Shown here: in pieces, positions 18,542 to 28,851 of the stretch
How positions within the stretch are numbered: the first letter of the stretch is position 1
How the letters are laid out: each line of letters opens with the position of its first letter
Assembly: GCA_021791675.1 (NCBI GenBank)
Contig: JAJYWE010000011.1
Span: 1 to 56,807 of the forward strand
Direction: 5' to 3'
DNA: 56,807 bases
From: Actinomycetes bacterium
GTDB lineage: Bacteria > Actinomycetota > Acidimicrobiia > Acidimicrobiales > JAKAOS01
Program-made: the position numbers and the translations under genes
The notes under the pieces: generated by a model
The model's input: the letters and a program-made list of their open reading frames with translations, nothing else
What the model was told of the DNA's origin: nothing
Database searches by the model: none

Positions 18542-18693
18542 GGCTCGTCCTAGCCAGTGATCGATCCGGATCGGGCGCGAGCCGCGCGAGCGTGCTAGGC
18601 CTGAGGGACCTGGTCTGCCTGCGACGGCGAGTGCCTGCTCGTTCCGGCGCGGGACCCACCGGACACCCCACCCGGGCCGAGAGAGGACTCACC

Positions 18694-19626
18694 GTGCACA
18701 CGATCCCGCTCCCGTACTTCGTCGATCGATCCCTGCTCGACGCAGACCTCCACCTGCCCGACGGTGGCCAGCGCCCCTACCCCGTCGTGGTCGCGTGCTC
18801 TGGCTACCAGGGTCGTAAGCGCATCCACCCGGAGCGCTTCGCCAGGGCGCTCACGCCGCACGGCTTCGCGGTGCTCGCGATCGAGTACCGCGGCCAGGGC
18901 GAGAGCGAAGGGGAGCGTTGTCGCTTCGTCCCCCAGGAGCAGGCGGAGGACGTCCGGGGAGCCGTGGACCGGCTGACGACGGTGGAGGAGGTCGACACCG
19001 GACGGCTGGCGCTCCTCGGCTGGGGGATGGGTGGTGGCGTCGTCATCGCCGCCGCTGCCGAGGACCCCCGCGCCCGTGCCGTCGTCGCCCTCAACGCCTT
19101 CGGCGACGGGGAGCGCGCGCTCCGCGCGACGCACGACGACCGCTCCTGGGAGAGCCTGCTCGAGCGCGTCGAGCGGGACCGGGCGTACCGGGCGGCGACC
19201 GGCCGGTCGGAGCGCACCGCGCCGTGGGACGTCTTCCGGCTCGACCTCGATCCGTCGACGGACTCCTACGTGGCGGACGACCTCTACCGCGGCCTCGACC
19301 AGGGAGCGAGCGCGGTCACCCTCGAGTCGGCCGAGTGGATCCTGCGGTTCCGCCCCGAGCGGGTGGTGTCGCAGGTCGCGCCCCGCCCCCTCCTCCTCGT
19401 CCACGGCGCCCGCAATGGGCTGCACCGCCTCGGCGAAGCGGAAGCGCTGTACCGGCTCGCCGGCGAGCCCAAGGAGCTGTTCGTGCTGGAGGACGCCGGG
19501 CACACGGAGTGGATGTTCGACGACCACCCGACCTTCCGCCGGGTGGTCGATCGGGTAGCGCGCTTCTGCTCCGACGCGTTGGGACCCGATGCGGGTCGGT
19601 CGGGTGGCGGTCCGGGGAGCACCTGA
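18694..19626 (+). CDS. Alpha/beta hydrolase (dienelactone hydrolase/acyl-esterase-like)
   Basis: VLAIEYRGQGESEG, LLGWGMGGGVVIAAAA (nucleophile elbow position G-W-G-M-G-G), RPLLLVHGARN, EDAGHTEWMFD. Confidence 0.8.
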   Translation: MHTIPLPYFVDRSLLDADLHLPDGGQRPYPVVVACSGYQGRKRIHPERFARALTPHGFAVLAIEYRGQGESEGERCRFVPQEQAEDVRGAVDRLTTVEEVDTGRLALLGWGMGGGVVIAAAAEDPRARAVVALNAFGDGERALRATHDDRSWESLLERVERDRAYRAATGRSERTAPWDVFRLDLDPSTDSYVADDLYRGLDQGASAVTLESAEWILRFRPERVVSQVAPRPLLLVHGARNGLHRLGEAEALYRLAGEPKELFVLEDAGHTEWMFDDHPTFRRVVDRVARFCSDALGPDAGRSGGGPGST

Positions 19627-20226
19627 CGAGCGGCGCTCGCCGGCGCCCCCAGCCCGAACGGGGAGCTCGTCACCCGCCGGGCGCGGCGGCGTCGCCGGCC
19701 CGGGCCCGGGGGGAGATCCCCCCGCCCCGACACCCGCGCCCGGGGGAGCGGGGGACCACGGTGACGAGATCGCGAGGGATGCGGGCCCTGGGGGCCATCC
19801 TCGGAGTCGGTTGCTCACGACGAGGCCGGGTGGGAGGCCGTCAAAGACCAGCGCGCGGCCAGCCGATCCGCGACGTCGCGCCCCGACGCGAGGAGGTGCT
19901 GAAGGCCCGACAGGTCATGGCGCTCGCCGATGAGAGGCTGCGCTTCGACAGAGGGCTTCCAGTGATCGAACGTGGGCAGTCTCGGGGATCCTCGACGAGG
20001 TCTCCCCCGGCGGGCATCAGCGTGGCCGTCCCCTCCGCCGAGAGCCGGAGCTCGGTCAGTCGCGTCCCCGGTCCGTCCCGCGGTGGCGACCAACCGCCGG
20101 CAGCCGTCGAGCTCCGCCACGCCTCCGGCGCCGCCGAGCCCGTTCTCGGCGACGGTGTCCGTGACGCGTGGCTCGGTCTCGTTGCACGGAACTCCTACGA
20201 CCTCGCTGGGGGGCTGCTCGTGCCGG

Positions 20227-21795
20227 TCAGCGAGGGACTGCCGCGGCCGTCCCGCCGTAGGCGGTGCGGAGCGCGGTCTTGCGCACCTTGCCGGTGGCGT
20301 TGCGAGGGAGCTCCTCGACCACCTCCACTCTCGTCGGGCACTTGAAGTGGGCCAGTGCCGATCGGCAGTGCTCGATGAGCTCAGTCGGGTCCACGGGGTG
20401 GTCCAAGGCCACGGCCGCCACCACCGTCTCGCCCCAGCGGGCGTCGGGCAGCCCGAACACCGCCGCCTCCCGGACCGCGGGATGGCGCACCAGGACCTGC
20501 TCCACCTCAACCGGATAGACGTTCTCGCCGCCCGTGATGATCATGTCCTTCTTGCGGTCGACGAGCGTGAGGTACCCGTCGGCGTCCATCTTCCCCAAGT
20601 CACCGGTGTGGAACCACCCACCGCGGAACGCCTCGGCGGTGGCCTGGGGCAGCATCCAGTACCCCGCGAAGATGTTCTCGCCTCGCAGGACCAACTCGCC
20701 CACCTGTCCCAGGGCCACGTCGCGGTCGTCGTCGTCGACCAGTCTGGCCTCGACGTCTGGGAGTGGCCGCCCGATCGACCCCAGCTTCTCCACGATGTGC
20801 TCGGCGTCGAGGATCGACACCGACGGGGCGGTCTCGGTCATCCCGAAGCCCTCTTGGAAGGTGATGCCTCGGGCGGTGAAGAACTCGATCACCGGCAGCG
20901 GGGTGGGGGCGCCCCCGGACAGGGCCATCTTCAGTGCCGAGAGGTCGTAGCGGTCGAAGTCGGGGACTCGGCTGATCGCCGCCCACATGGCGGGCACCAG
21001 GAACGCCACCGTGGCGCGGTGGCGGGCCATCGCGGCAAGGGTGGCCTCCGGGTCGAACCCCGGGAGGATCACGTTGGTGGCGCCGACGTAGACGAACGGC
21101 AGGCTGTGCACCCCCAGCCCACCGATGTGGAACATGGGAGCGGCGGTGACCGTCACGTCGCTGGCGCGCAACGCCTGCCCCGGCGCCAACAACGCGTTCC
21201 GGGCGTTGGCGATCGCGTTGGCATGGGTGAGCATGGCGCCCTTCGGTGCGCCGGTGGTCCCCGAGGTGTACATGAGCCCGTGCACCGCACGGGGATCCAC
21301 GTCCATGTCCAACGGGGCCATCGACGCCGACCCCACCACCTCCTGGTACGCCAGCTCACCGGCCGCCAGCTCCACCGTTCGGGCGCCGGCCAGGGGGTCG
21401 GCATCCACCAGGTGATGGCGGACCCGGACACCGGGTTCGGCCATCGCGGCTCGGGCCGCGCCGGCCAGTCGCTGGTGGGACAGCAAGACGTCGGCCCCCG
21501 CGTCGGCCAGGATGTAGGCGACCTCGGGGCCGTTCAGGCGCACGTTGACGGGCACGATGATGGCCCCCAGCTTGGCGCAGCCGTACACCGCTTCCATGAA
21601 GGTCACCGAGTTGAGCAACAGCACTGCCACCCGGTCCCCGGTCCGAACCCCGAGGGTCACCAACGCATGGGCCAGTTGATTGGTCCGCCGGTCGAAGTCC
21701 TCGTAGGTGAGGATGCGCTCACCCTCTACCAGGGCTGGCTTCTTCCCGTCGAGGCGAGCTCGCTTCGTCACCCAACTCCCGATTCCCCGGTCCAT
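20227..21795 (-). CDS. Long-chain fatty acid--CoA ligase / acyl-CoA synthetase
   Basis: YTSGTTGAPKGAMLTHAN, GFGMTETAPSVSIL, WFHTGDLGKMDADGYLTLVDRKKDMIITGGENVYPVEVE, RNATGKVRKTALR. Confidence 0.95.
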   Translation of the reverse strand: MDRGIGSWVTKRARLDGKKPALVEGERILTYEDFDRRTNQLAHALVTLGVRTGDRVAVLLLNSVTFMEAVYGCAKLGAIIVPVNVRLNGPEVAYILADAGADVLLSHQRLAGAARAAMAEPGVRVRHHLVDADPLAGARTVELAAGELAYQEVVGSASMAPLDMDVDPRAVHGLMYTSGTTGAPKGAMLTHANAIANARNALLAPGQALRASDVTVTAAPMFHIGGLGVHSLPFVYVGATNVILPGFDPEATLAAMARHRATVAFLVPAMWAAISRVPDFDRYDLSALKMALSGGAPTPLPVIEFFTARGITFQEGFGMTETAPSVSILDAEHIVEKLGSIGRPLPDVEARLVDDDDRDVALGQVGELVLRGENIFAGYWMLPQATAEAFRGGWFHTGDLGKMDADGYLTLVDRKKDMIITGGENVYPVEVEQVLVRHPAVREAAVFGLPDARWGETVVAAVALDHPVDPTELIEHCRSALAHFKCPTRVEVVEELPRNATGKVRKTALRTAYGGTAAAVPR

Positions 21796-21829
21796 CGGCC
21801 TCAACCCCCCTCGTCCACCGGATACCCAC

Positions 21830-22349
21830 GTCGGCTCCCGCCACTGCGGGACGTTGCTCTCTCCTCGTCCGCTTCCGCCGAGGTGAACGCCGCCTCGGAC
21901 ATCACCCAGGCGGCGGCGAGGGCTCCCCCGTGCCAGCGACGGCCCCTCGTGGACCAGGACCTCGTCGGAGCTGTTCGACGCACCGCTCGACCACGGCATC
22001 GAGCTGGCCGGGGGCCACGGCCGTCGTCGCCAACCCCCGGGCCCCGTACCCGCTGGGGGATCTGGACATGCACGGCGACCGAGAACCGGGTCAGCCGAGC
22101 CGAGTCCGAACGCCACCCGTGCGGGCACAGCCGACGTCGACGACGGCAGGGCATGCAGGATCGACGAAGGTAGGGCACGCAGGATCCTCGGGGCCGAACC
22201 AGCCCGTTCGGCAGCCGAGCCCCCCGGACCTCGTCGAAGACCAGCTGGCCGTGCCGGCGGTCGGGGACCTCACGAGCGGTGACAGGATGCCGGTCGAGCC
22301 CCGGTTCCACCCCGACGCCCCGACGTCGGACCTCTGCGGGATCGGTCAT
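21830..22349 (-). pseudogene. Probable decayed, frameshifted enoyl-CoA hydratase remnant
   Basis: Starts MTDPAEV with ATGA coupling to atuA stop; in a shifted frame ARGLATTAVAPGQLDAVVERCVEQL, then in another frame LAAAWVMSEAAFTSAEADEERATS, both resembling the C-terminal region of crotonase-fold proteins; no intact ORF. Confidence 0.5.
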
Positions 22350-24229
22350 CGTCCGGCTCCTGGGTCCTCGCCCCCGTTGTCGTTCACCGTCGCCGCCTCG
22401 AGGTGGGCCAGCACGGCCCGAGCCGCCAGGCCGCCATCGACGGCAGCCTCCTCGACCACCGCGGTGGGGAGCGACACCACCCTGGCTCGCAGCCACTCGC
22501 CGAGGCTCTTGGCCTGCGCGTCGACCCGGGTGTTCGACATCACGCCCTCGCCCAACAACCCCTCGACCACGAAGTTGAGCGCGCGCAGGTTGGCGAGCAC
22601 CGTGCGCCGTACCACGAGCGAGGCGGTCTCCGGCAGCAGCGACCGCAGGCGAGCCTCGTCCAAGTGTTCGATCAGCCAGCGAGCACCGAGGTCGCCTCGC
22701 GCCCAGATCCCGAGGTTGGCGTTCCCGCCCTTGTCGCCCGAGCGTGCACCGAAGGCGACACCGAGCGGCACCGCCACGGTGGGTTCCGCCGACGTCGGCG
22801 GCGTCGGGACGCTCGGGGCATCGGCCGGCGGCTCGGCGGGAGCACGCCCCGGGGCGGTGTCCGCGAACCGTGGGGGCGCCGGCGCCAGCACCGTCCGGAC
22901 GCCGTGCACCCAGACCTCTTGGCACACCAGTTCGGCGGGCACCGCCGCCGGCCAGTACACGCCGTAGACCTGGGGGCTGGCGCCGGGGCCGAGGCCGAAG
23001 AGCCCGGGATAGGACGCGAGGGCCAGCTCCGTCACCCTGGAAGTGAAGGCACGGTCCACCTTGTCTCGGTCGGGGTCCTTCACCGTGATGCGCAGCTGGG
23101 CCATCGCGGCCTCGTTGGTCGCGGGGTCGGGTTGGTCGGTGCGCAGCAGCGCCACCTCCACCTCGGCGAAGCCGTCGCGGCCGTTGGGCATCGACGCCCA
23201 CAAGGCCCGCTCGGCCAACGCCGCCTTCTCCTCGATGTCCAAACCGGTGAGCACCAAGGTGACGCTGGTGCGCCACCCCCCGACGTAGTCCAGGGCGACC
23301 TTCGCCGTTGCCGGCGGCGGCTCCCCTCTCACCGCCGCGATCCGCACCCGGTCGGGTCCCTGCTGCTCGAGCGCGATGGTGTCGAAGCGCGCGGTCACGT
23401 CGGGGTTGCGGTACTGCGCCCCGTCGATCTCGTAGAGCAGCTGGGCCGTCACCGTCCCGACGGACACCGCGCCGCCGTGGTCTGGGTGCTTGGTGATCAC
23501 CGAGGAACCGTCGGCGGCGATCTCGGCGACGGGGAAGCCGGGATGCTCGAGCCCGGGGAGCTCGGTGAAGAAGGCGTAGTTGCCCCCCGTCGCCTGCGTG
23601 CCGCACTCGAGCACGTGCCCGGCCACCAAGGCACCGGCGAGTGCGTCCCAGGCGTCGCGGGCCCAGCCGTGCCACCATGCCGCCGGGCCGATGGCGAGGG
23701 CAGCATCGGTGACCCGGCCCGTCACCACGACGTCGGCACCGCGGGCCAGCGCCTCGGCGATCCCCCAGCCGCCGAGGTAGGCGTTGGCGGTGAGCACCGG
23801 GCGGTCACCGAGTGGCGCGCCGGTGTCGAGATGGGCGAAGGTCACTCCGGCCGCCCGCAGCGCCGCCATCCTGGGCAGGAGGTCGTCTCCTTCGACGTAG
23901 GCCACGACGGGGTCCAGACCCTGGGCATGTGCCGCCGCCTCCACGGCCGCTGCGCAGGCGGCGGGCGCGAGACCGCCGGCGTTGCTCACCACCTTGATGC
24001 CCCGCTCGAGACAGGTGCCGAGCACCTGCTCCATCTGGGTGACAAAGGTCCGAGCCCACCCTGCGCCGGGGTCGCGCTGGCGGTTCTTGGCCAGGATGAG
24101 CATGGTCAACTCGGCGAGGAAGTCCCCGCTCAGGACGTCGATGGGGCCGCCGTTCACCATCTCGCTCGCCGCTGCGAGGCGGTCCCCGTAGAAGCCGCTG
24201 CAGTTGGCGATCCGGACGGGACGAGCCAC
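22346..24229 (-). CDS. atuA: AtuA-like acyclic terpene utilisation protein (DUF1446)
   Basis: VRIANCSGFYGDRLAAASEMVNGGPIDVLSGDFLAELTMLIL, VVTGRVTDAALAIGP, C-terminal GARSGDKGGNANLGIWAR. Confidence 0.92.
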   Translation of the reverse strand: MARPVRIANCSGFYGDRLAAASEMVNGGPIDVLSGDFLAELTMLILAKNRQRDPGAGWARTFVTQMEQVLGTCLERGIKVVSNAGGLAPAACAAAVEAAAHAQGLDPVVAYVEGDDLLPRMAALRAAGVTFAHLDTGAPLGDRPVLTANAYLGGWGIAEALARGADVVVTGRVTDAALAIGPAAWWHGWARDAWDALAGALVAGHVLECGTQATGGNYAFFTELPGLEHPGFPVAEIAADGSSVITKHPDHGGAVSVGTVTAQLLYEIDGAQYRNPDVTARFDTIALEQQGPDRVRIAAVRGEPPPATAKVALDYVGGWRTSVTLVLTGLDIEEKAALAERALWASMPNGRDGFAEVEVALLRTDQPDPATNEAAMAQLRITVKDPDRDKVDRAFTSRVTELALASYPGLFGLGPGASPQVYGVYWPAAVPAELVCQEVWVHGVRTVLAPAPPRFADTAPGRAPAEPPADAPSVPTPPTSAEPTVAVPLGVAFGARSGDKGGNANLGIWARGDLGARWLIEHLDEARLRSLLPETASLVVRRTVLANLRALNFVVEGLLGEGVMSNTRVDAQAKSLGEWLRARVVSLPTAVVEEAAVDGGLAARAVLAHLEAATVNDNGGEDPGAGR

Positions 24230-24230
24230 G

Positions 24231-26333
24231 TCAAGCCCCCTCCGGCGGCACCGGGTCGGCGGCCAGGACCACCAAGGGGTCGCCGGCGGCCACCGTGACG
24301 CCGGGGTGGACGCGGACCTCGGCGACCGTGCCAGGGTGTGGCGCGGTGACCCGGTGCTCCATCTTCATGGCCTCGACCACCACGAGCAGCTGACCACGGC
24401 CGACGCCCTCCCCGGGGGCCACCGCCACCTCCCGTACCGTCCCCGGCATGGGGGCGCTCAACGCGCCGGGAACCGGTGCCTCCGTGCCACGATCGGGGAA
24501 GCGAGGCAGCTCGCGTAGCGCCACGTCGCCGTCGGGGCCCTGCACCCAGACGCGGTCCCCGACCCGGTGGACGTGGAGTCGGTGCAGCCACCCCGCCGTC
24601 TCGAGGAGCACCCATCCACCGCCGTGTACGCGAAAGCCGACGGGCTCCCCGTCGACCAGGAACGTCCCGTTTCCCTGGGACCGGTAGGTGACCTCGACGT
24701 GGCGCGGGCTCCCGCGCCCCGGGTCGCCCACGGCCCCTCCGCTGACCTCGCCACCAGGGCCGTCCTCGCCGGAGCTCGGCACGGACGCTGGTGACGCCTG
24801 CGGGACCTCCGGCGCGCCACCGACCACCTCGTAGCGGACCCGCTGTGGCGGCATGGGGGCGAGCCGCCAGCCACTGGGGAGCGAGGCGAGGACCTCGGCC
24901 CGCGCCCGGCGCTCGGCTTGGGCCGCCAGGGCCGCTGCGGCCGCCGCCCGCTGCAGCTCGCCGGGGGTCGGCTGGCGGGCCAGCGCCACCCCCGAGCGCT
25001 CGATGAACGAGGTGGTGGCGCTGCCGGCGAGGAACTCGGGATGCCGCAACGTCGCCACGAGGAAGTCGCGGTTGGTGGTGACGCCGCGGATCCGGCTGCG
25101 GGCCAGCGCCGTGGCCAGGCGGCGCACCGCCTCGCTGCGGGTAGGGGCGTGGGCCACCACTTTCGCGAGCAGTGGGTCGTAGCGGGTGTCCACCACCGTG
25201 CCGGTTGCCACCCCGCAGTCCCAGCGCACCTCTGGTTCGCCGGCGGGTGACCATTCGAGCACCGTGCCGGTGGCGGGGAGGAAACCGGCGCCGGGGTCTT
25301 CGGCGTACAGGCGGGCCTCCACCGCGTGCCCCGTCGGCACCAGCTGGGCCTCGGTGACCGACAGCGGCAGCCCCTGGGCCACCAGGAGCTGCTCGCGCAC
25401 CAGGTCGACCCGGTGGATGGCTTCGCTCACCGGGTGCTCCACCTGGAGCCGGGTGTTCATCTCCAGGAACCAGAACGCTCCCGAAGGCTCGAGGACCAGC
25501 TCGACGGTGCCGGCACTGCGGTAGTCCACCGCCCTGGCCGCGGCCGTCGCGGCCGCCATCAGCTCGGCCCGCAGCGCGGTGCCCACGGCCGGGGAGGGGC
25601 TCTCCTCCACCACCTTCTGGTGGCGACGCTGCACCGAGCAGTCCCGTTCGGTGAAGACGACGAGGTGACCGTGGTCGTCGGCCAGCACCTGCACCTCGAC
25701 GTGGCGGGCGTCGACCACGTAGCGCTCGAGGAACACGCTGGGATCGCCGAACGCACCGGCCGCCTCCCGCTGGGCGGCGGCGACCGCGTCGGCCAGGTCC
25801 TCGGGGCGCGCCACGACCCGCATGCCCTTGCCGCCACCGCCGGCGGCAGCCTTCACCAGCACCGGGAAGGAGAGCTGGTCCAGCGCGCCGGCCACGGCGT
25901 CGCCGAGATCGGCCCCGGGGGTGATCTCGACGGAGGGAAGGACCGGCACCCCGGCAGCGGCCATCGTCGCCTTGGCGGCGAGCTTGTTCCCCATGGCCTC
26001 GATCACGGACGGCGACGGCCCGACCCAGGTGAGCCCGGCGTCCACCACCGCCTGCGCGAACGAGGCGCGCTCGGAGAGGAACCCGTAGCCGGGGTGGACG
26101 GCGTCGGCGCCGCTCCGGCGCGCCGCCTCCACGAGGATCTCCGGGTCGAGGTAGGTCTCCGCTGCGCTCCGCCCCGGGAGCCGCACCACCCGGTCGGCTT
26201 CGGCCGCCAGCGACGGCGACTCGTCGTCGAGCGCCATCACCGCCACGGTCTCGATCCCCATGGCGAGCGCGCTGCGCACGATGCGGCGGGCGATCTCCCC
26301 GCGGTTGGCCACGAGGAGCCGGGTCACGGTCAA
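24231..26333 (-). CDS. Acyl-CoA carboxylase biotin-carboxylase/BCCP subunit
   Basis: LLVANRGEIARRIVRSA, AAAGGGGKGMRVV, FLEMNTRLQVEHPV, biotinyl motif VVEAMKMEHRV. Confidence 0.96.
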   Translation of the reverse strand: MTVTRLLVANRGEIARRIVRSALAMGIETVAVMALDDESPSLAAEADRVVRLPGRSAAETYLDPEILVEAARRSGADAVHPGYGFLSERASFAQAVVDAGLTWVGPSPSVIEAMGNKLAAKATMAAAGVPVLPSVEITPGADLGDAVAGALDQLSFPVLVKAAAGGGGKGMRVVARPEDLADAVAAAQREAAGAFGDPSVFLERYVVDARHVEVQVLADDHGHLVVFTERDCSVQRRHQKVVEESPSPAVGTALRAELMAAATAAARAVDYRSAGTVELVLEPSGAFWFLEMNTRLQVEHPVSEAIHRVDLVREQLLVAQGLPLSVTEAQLVPTGHAVEARLYAEDPGAGFLPATGTVLEWSPAGEPEVRWDCGVATGTVVDTRYDPLLAKVVAHAPTRSEAVRRLATALARSRIRGVTTNRDFLVATLRHPEFLAGSATTSFIERSGVALARQPTPGELQRAAAAAALAAQAERRARAEVLASLPSGWRLAPMPPQRVRYEVVGGAPEVPQASPASVPSSGEDGPGGEVSGGAVGDPGRGSPRHVEVTYRSQGNGTFLVDGEPVGFRVHGGGWVLLETAGWLHRLHVHRVGDRVWVQGPDGDVALRELPRFPDRGTEAPVPGALSAPMPGTVREVAVAPGEGVGRGQLLVVVEAMKMEHRVTAPHPGTVAEVRVHPGVTVAAGDPLVVLAADPVPPEGA

Positions 26334-27973
26334 AGCCGGAACACTCCGTAGTGCCGGGCGCCGGTCACCGGGGCGCTGTGACAGGCCGACAGGGCCATGG
26401 TGACGACGGTGCGCGTGTCGCGGGGGTCGATGATGCCGTCGTCGGTGACCCGTCCGGTGGCGTACCAGGCCAGGGACTGCGCCTCGGCGAAGTCCTCCAC
26501 CGCCTTGGTCCGCGCCGCCTCTACCGCCTCGTCGACGGGGGCACCTCGACGCGCCAGCTGGGACCGGCGGACGATCTCCATCACACCGGCCATCTGCTTG
26601 GGGCCCATGATGGCGATCTTGGCCGTCGGCCAGAGGAACACGAACCGGGTGTCGAAGGCGCGCCCACCCATGCCATAGTTCCCGGCGCCGTAGCTGGCGC
26701 CGAGGATCACCGTCACGTGGGGCACGGTCGAGTTCGACAGTGCGTTGATCATCTGGCTACCGTGCTTCACGATCCCACCCCGTTCGTACTCCCGACCAAC
26801 CATGTAGCCGGTGATGTGCTGGAGGAACACCAGCGGGGTGTCGACCTGGTTGCAGAGCTGGATGAACTGCGCGGCCTTCTGCGCCGCCTCGGAGAACAGC
26901 ACGCCGTTGTTGCCCAAGATGCCGACCGGGAAGCCGCCCATGGTGGCCCAGCCGCAGACCAAGGTGGGGCCGTAGCGGGGCTTGTGCTCCTCGAACCGGC
27001 TGCCGTCAACGATCCGGGCGATGACCTCCCGGATCTCGACCGGGGTTCGGAGGTCCACCGGCATGAGGCCGAGCAGCTCCTCGGGGTCGTGCACCGGCGG
27101 GTCGGGACGCGCGGTGACGGGCCCGGGACCCGCCTTACGCCAGTGGAGGTGGGCCACGGCGTCGCGGCACATCGAGATCGCCTCGACCTCGTCCTCGGCC
27201 AGCTGGTCGGCCAGCCCGCTGACCGCGGCGTGCATCTCCGCCCCGCCGAGCGACTCGTCGTCGGCGACCTCCCCGGTCGCCACCTCGACCAGCGGGGGAC
27301 CGCCCAAGAACACCTTGGCCTGCCCGCGCACGAAGATGGTGATGTCCGACAGCCCCGGCAGGTACGCCCCGCCGGCGGTGGACGACCCGAACACCACCGA
27401 GATGGTGGGGACGCCGAGGGCCGAGAGCTCGGTGACGTCGTGGAACATGCGACCGCTCTCGGCGAAGTGGGTGAGGTTGCGCCGCAGGGCATCCTCGGGC
27501 TCGTCGGCTGCCCCGCTGCCGCGCAGGTCGCCGCCGGCGGACTCCACCAGCTGGATGTGGGGCAGACGGTTCTGCCGGGCGACCTCCAGTCCCCGCATCA
27601 GCTTCCGCACGCTGACCGCGGTCAGCGCCCCGCCCAGATCCGTGGGGTCGTTGGCCGCGACCACGCATTCGGTGCCCTCCACCACTCCGACGCCGAGGAC
27701 CATGCCACCACCGAGCGCGTAGTCGGTCATGGCCCCCGCCAGTGGTGACAGCTCGAGGAAGGGCGTGTCGGGATCGAGCAGCAGCGCCACGCGCTCGCGT
27801 GCCGGCAACTTGCCTCGCGCCCGGTGCCGGGCCGTGGCCGCCTGGCGGCTCGCCCCGGCGGCCTCGTCGAGCAGCTCGTCGAGCTTGCCCACGAGCCGGC
27901 GCATTGCGGACGCATTGGCCACGAAGGCGGGGTCCTCTCGGTCCAGCGCGCTGCGGAGCACCGGTGGCGTCAC
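26330..27973 (-). CDS. Acyl-CoA carboxylase carboxyltransferase (beta) subunit
   Basis: ARGKLPARERVALLLDP, GSSTAGGAYLPGLSD, GASYGAGNYGMGGRAFDTRFVFLWPTAKIAIMGP. Confidence 0.95.
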   Translation of the reverse strand: MTPPVLRSALDREDPAFVANASAMRRLVGKLDELLDEAAGASRQAATARHRARGKLPARERVALLLDPDTPFLELSPLAGAMTDYALGGGMVLGVGVVEGTECVVAANDPTDLGGALTAVSVRKLMRGLEVARQNRLPHIQLVESAGGDLRGSGAADEPEDALRRNLTHFAESGRMFHDVTELSALGVPTISVVFGSSTAGGAYLPGLSDITIFVRGQAKVFLGGPPLVEVATGEVADDESLGGAEMHAAVSGLADQLAEDEVEAISMCRDAVAHLHWRKAGPGPVTARPDPPVHDPEELLGLMPVDLRTPVEIREVIARIVDGSRFEEHKPRYGPTLVCGWATMGGFPVGILGNNGVLFSEAAQKAAQFIQLCNQVDTPLVFLQHITGYMVGREYERGGIVKHGSQMINALSNSTVPHVTVILGASYGAGNYGMGGRAFDTRFVFLWPTAKIAIMGPKQMAGVMEIVRRSQLARRGAPVDEAVEAARTKAVEDFAEAQSLAWYATGRVTDDGIIDPRDTRTVVTMALSACHSAPVTGARHYGVFRL

Positions 27974-28851
27974 GGCCGGGCTCCCCGGGTTGTTGCCACC
28001 GCCGCACTCGGGGGGCGCCCTGGCCCCGCGGGCCCGGCGAATGCCTGGGCCACGGCCAGCCACGCCGTGGCCGTGGCGCCCACGACCTCGAGCGACGTGT
28101 CGGCGGGATGCCGCCGCTGGGTCACCACCAGGGCCAAGTCCACCGCCCGACCGCGGACGACGTCCTCCGCATCCGGCGGGCCCCAGGTCCAGGTGGCGCC
28201 GTCGGGTGCCTGTGCCTCGACCCGGAGCGCTCCGCCTGGGTCGCTCGCTCGGTGGACGGCGAAAGCGTACGGACGGGCCGCCACGCCGAGGTGGACGACG
28301 TGGCGGAGCCGGGCGCTCACGCTCGACGGCAGTCCGAGTGCGTCCATCACGTCCTGGCCGTGGGCCCAGGTCTCGGTGAGCCGGGCGGTGAGGAAGCTGG
28401 CCAGGCCCATCGACGGGCCGTACCACGGAATCCGTGCCGCCGGGTCGGCCCGGGCAGCTGTCGCCAGGAGCGCGTGACGGGCCTGGCGCCAGCGAGCGAG
28501 GAGGCGTGGTGGCTCGAGGCTGCGACCCAGGGCCTCGTCAGGTCGCCGCACCGGAGCGTCGAAGGAGCCACCGGCCCCGCCCCCTGCCCCCGGCGACAGG
28601 TCACCGTCACCGGCCATGAAGGCGGCGCGACCGGCGGCGAAGCCCTGCCGGTCGGTCAGGGCCCGGGTCGCCGCTTCGTCGAAGAAGCACAGGTGCCCGA
28701 TGCTGTCGGCGATGTCCCACCCCGCAGCCGGGGTCGGCGTGCGCCACTGCCGGGGGGGCAGGGGAGCCACCACCTCGTCCAGCGTCTCGTGCTCGGCGGC
28801 CAAGTCGTCGAGGAGCTGGGTGATCGTGGGGGCCTGCGGGCGTGGGCTCAC
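27970..28851 (-). CDS. TIGR03084-like DinB-fold / maleylpyruvate isomerase-type protein
   Basis: LLDDLAAEHETLDEVVAPLPPRQWRTPTPAAGWDIADSIGHLCFFDEAATRAL; RLTETWAHGQDVMDALG; 4-nt overlaps with both neighbours. Confidence 0.8.
   Translation of the reverse strand: MSPRPQAPTITQLLDDLAAEHETLDEVVAPLPPRQWRTPTPAAGWDIADSIGHLCFFDEAATRALTDRQGFAAGRAAFMAGDGDLSPGAGGGAGGSFDAPVRRPDEALGRSLEPPRLLARWRQARHALLATAARADPAARIPWYGPSMGLASFLTARLTETWAHGQDVMDALGLPSSVSARLRHVVHLGVAARPYAFAVHRASDPGGALRVEAQAPDGATWTWGPPDAEDVVRGRAVDLALVVTQRRHPADTSLEVVGATATAWLAVAQAFAGPAGPGRPPSAAVATTRGARP

Noticed and set aside
19630-20226. Possible CDS between the alpha/beta hydrolase and acyl-CoA ligase
   Set aside because: Readable fragments on both strands (e.g. 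HWKPSVEAQPLIGERHDLSGLQHLLASGRDVADRLA) but no start/RBS or recognised family.
22142-22190. Two-copy roughly 24-bp repeat (CGACG..AGGGCAyGCAGGATC)
   Set aside because: Only two imperfect copies inside a decayed gene region; no evidence of function.
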